16,789 bases of DNA from Multifurca ochricompacta (taxonomy: Eukaryota; Basidiomycota; Agaricomycetes; Russulales; Russulaceae): contig WTXG01000507.1 in assembly GCA_022496185.1 (NCBI GenBank), positions 1 to 16,789 on the forward strand, written 5' to 3'. The notes beneath the pieces were generated by a model. It was not told where the DNA came from. It worked only from the letters and a program-made list of their open reading frames with translations, and did not search any database. A program made the translations under genes and the position numbers. Of this stretch, positions 15,996-16,789 are shown one piece after another. Each line of letters starts with the position of its first letter. Within the stretch, counting starts at the first letter, position 1.

Positions 15996-16789
15996 TAGTG
16001 CTAGTAGTAATCTAAGAGATTCAAATCTGGCGACTGGGGAGAATGTTTCATTGAAGTCCACCCCTTCTACTTGGGTGAAACATTTTGCCACAAGCCTAGC
16101 ATGAAACTGTCCATCTGGTTTCAGCTTAAAGACCCATTTTGATTTGACCACCTTTCTTCCTTTTGGAAGATCCTCAAGGTGCCACACATTAAGTTTATCT
16201 AAGGCATCAATTTCATATTTACATGCCTCAAGCCATTCACTGGCATTGTCAGACTGCATTGCCTCCTGAAAAGTCAGGGGGTCTCTATAGGAGACACCTG
16301 CAGCATTTAGCAACTCCATATGTCCAAGTCTGGAAGAACCTTGCACAAATTCTGCATTATCCTCATTGTAAAATTGAGGATTCATACAACGTGAACATTT
16401 GGAATGGGCAGTATCAAGATCTAAATCTTCCTGCACAGCCCTGTCATGTCATGCAGAGCATGGACTTTCCCTGGTAAATATAGGTTGGGGAAGTCTGCCA
16501 ACAGTCTTTTTGGACTGTCTTTTGGCACAAGTTCTTTGGGGGAGTTCTGATGGTTCCATGATTTGGGATGGAGGCATCTGATAGATAGTAACTTCATGTG
16601 TATCTATTTCATTATCAGGTGTGGTAGGCTCAGGATTTATTTGAGGAGGTTCCACTACCTCCTGTTCCTCAACCCCAGCATCCTTGTCTTCAGGAGCCTG
16701 AGGAACTGTGGCTATTGCTGGTTGAGGCTGGACAGGCCTCTCAGTTTCTAATACAAAAGGCATAACTTTTTCCTTTTGTTTTCCCTTGC
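15991..16789 (-). pseudogene. Ty1/copia element F pol, linker and start of reverse transcriptase
   Basis: The minus strand enters the window in a Pro/Glu-rich linker between integrase and reverse transcriptase (VQPQPAIATVPQAPEDKD, QINPEPTTPDNE). It then reads into the copia reverse transcriptase start: FQEAMQSDNASEWLEACKYE, VKSKWVFKLKPDG, ARLVAKCFTQVEGVDFNETF, SPVARFESLRLLLALA. That last motif is cut by solo LTR G. An in-frame TGA at 16449-16451 fits CGA. Gag, protease and integrase of F, and its 5' LTR, must lie to the right of the window. Confidence 0.9.

Noticed and set aside
1..16789. Host genes, tRNA, rRNA or CRISPR arrays
   Set aside because: No tRNA-like or rRNA segments and no spaced direct repeats of CRISPR form were seen; all long frames match retrotransposon proteins or their shadows.

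Overview
The window contains no recognisable host gene, tRNA, rRNA or CRISPR array. Almost every base can be assigned to nested transposable elements, mostly LTR retrotransposons. Chromodomain Ty3/gypsy elements (chromoviruses), a Ty1/copia element, TATA-bearing LTRs and strong CpG loss suggest a repeat-rich heterochromatic region of a filamentous fungus, probably a basidiomycete. The organism assignment is inference.

Layout, left to right. Element A is a nearly complete Ty3/gypsy chromovirus on the minus strand (3' LTR cut by the window edge at 1-141; 5' LTR 7596-8174). It carries gag, pol (protease, RT, RNase H, integrase, chromodomain) and an extra downstream gene, here called ORF3. Its integrase is split by a solo LTR of a related family, B (2428-3611, target duplication AATGA). 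B is itself split by a third solo LTR, A' (2518-3101, duplication TTTAT). A sits inside the integrase of element C (plus strand, 8175-10703). C sits inside the 3' LTR of element D (minus strand, 10704-12742). D also carries a 501-bp non-autonomous hAT-like element (11805-12305, 8-bp duplication) and is cut by element E (LTR 12743-13322). E is cut by a Ty1/copia element F (13374 to beyond the right edge), whose reverse transcriptase holds another solo LTR, G (15419-15990, duplication ATAGC). The nest reads D(C(A(B(A')))) on the left and D(E(F(G))) on the right.

How the parts relate. A, C and D share one gene order: chromodomain integrase, pol stop, exactly 35 nt, ORF3, polypurine tract, LTR; E retains the end of it. 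ORF3 (about 400 codons) ends in an array of Cys/His clusters, two of them perfect CCHC zinc knuckles, and an acidic tail. An 11-nt primer site beside the 5' LTR of A is complementary to the predicted start of its own transcript, which points to Tf1/sushi-type self-priming. A short hairpin in U5 is conserved among LTR subfamilies.

Decay. All coding regions are pseudogenes. Nearly all in-frame stops in A are TGA where CGA fits the context. All six sites that differ between the two LTRs of A over 141 bp are ancestral CpGs that became TG or CA. The outermost elements (C, D) have essentially no CpG, while the innermost LTR (A') keeps about 31. This indicates CpG-directed, methylation-linked deamination that tracks insertion order.
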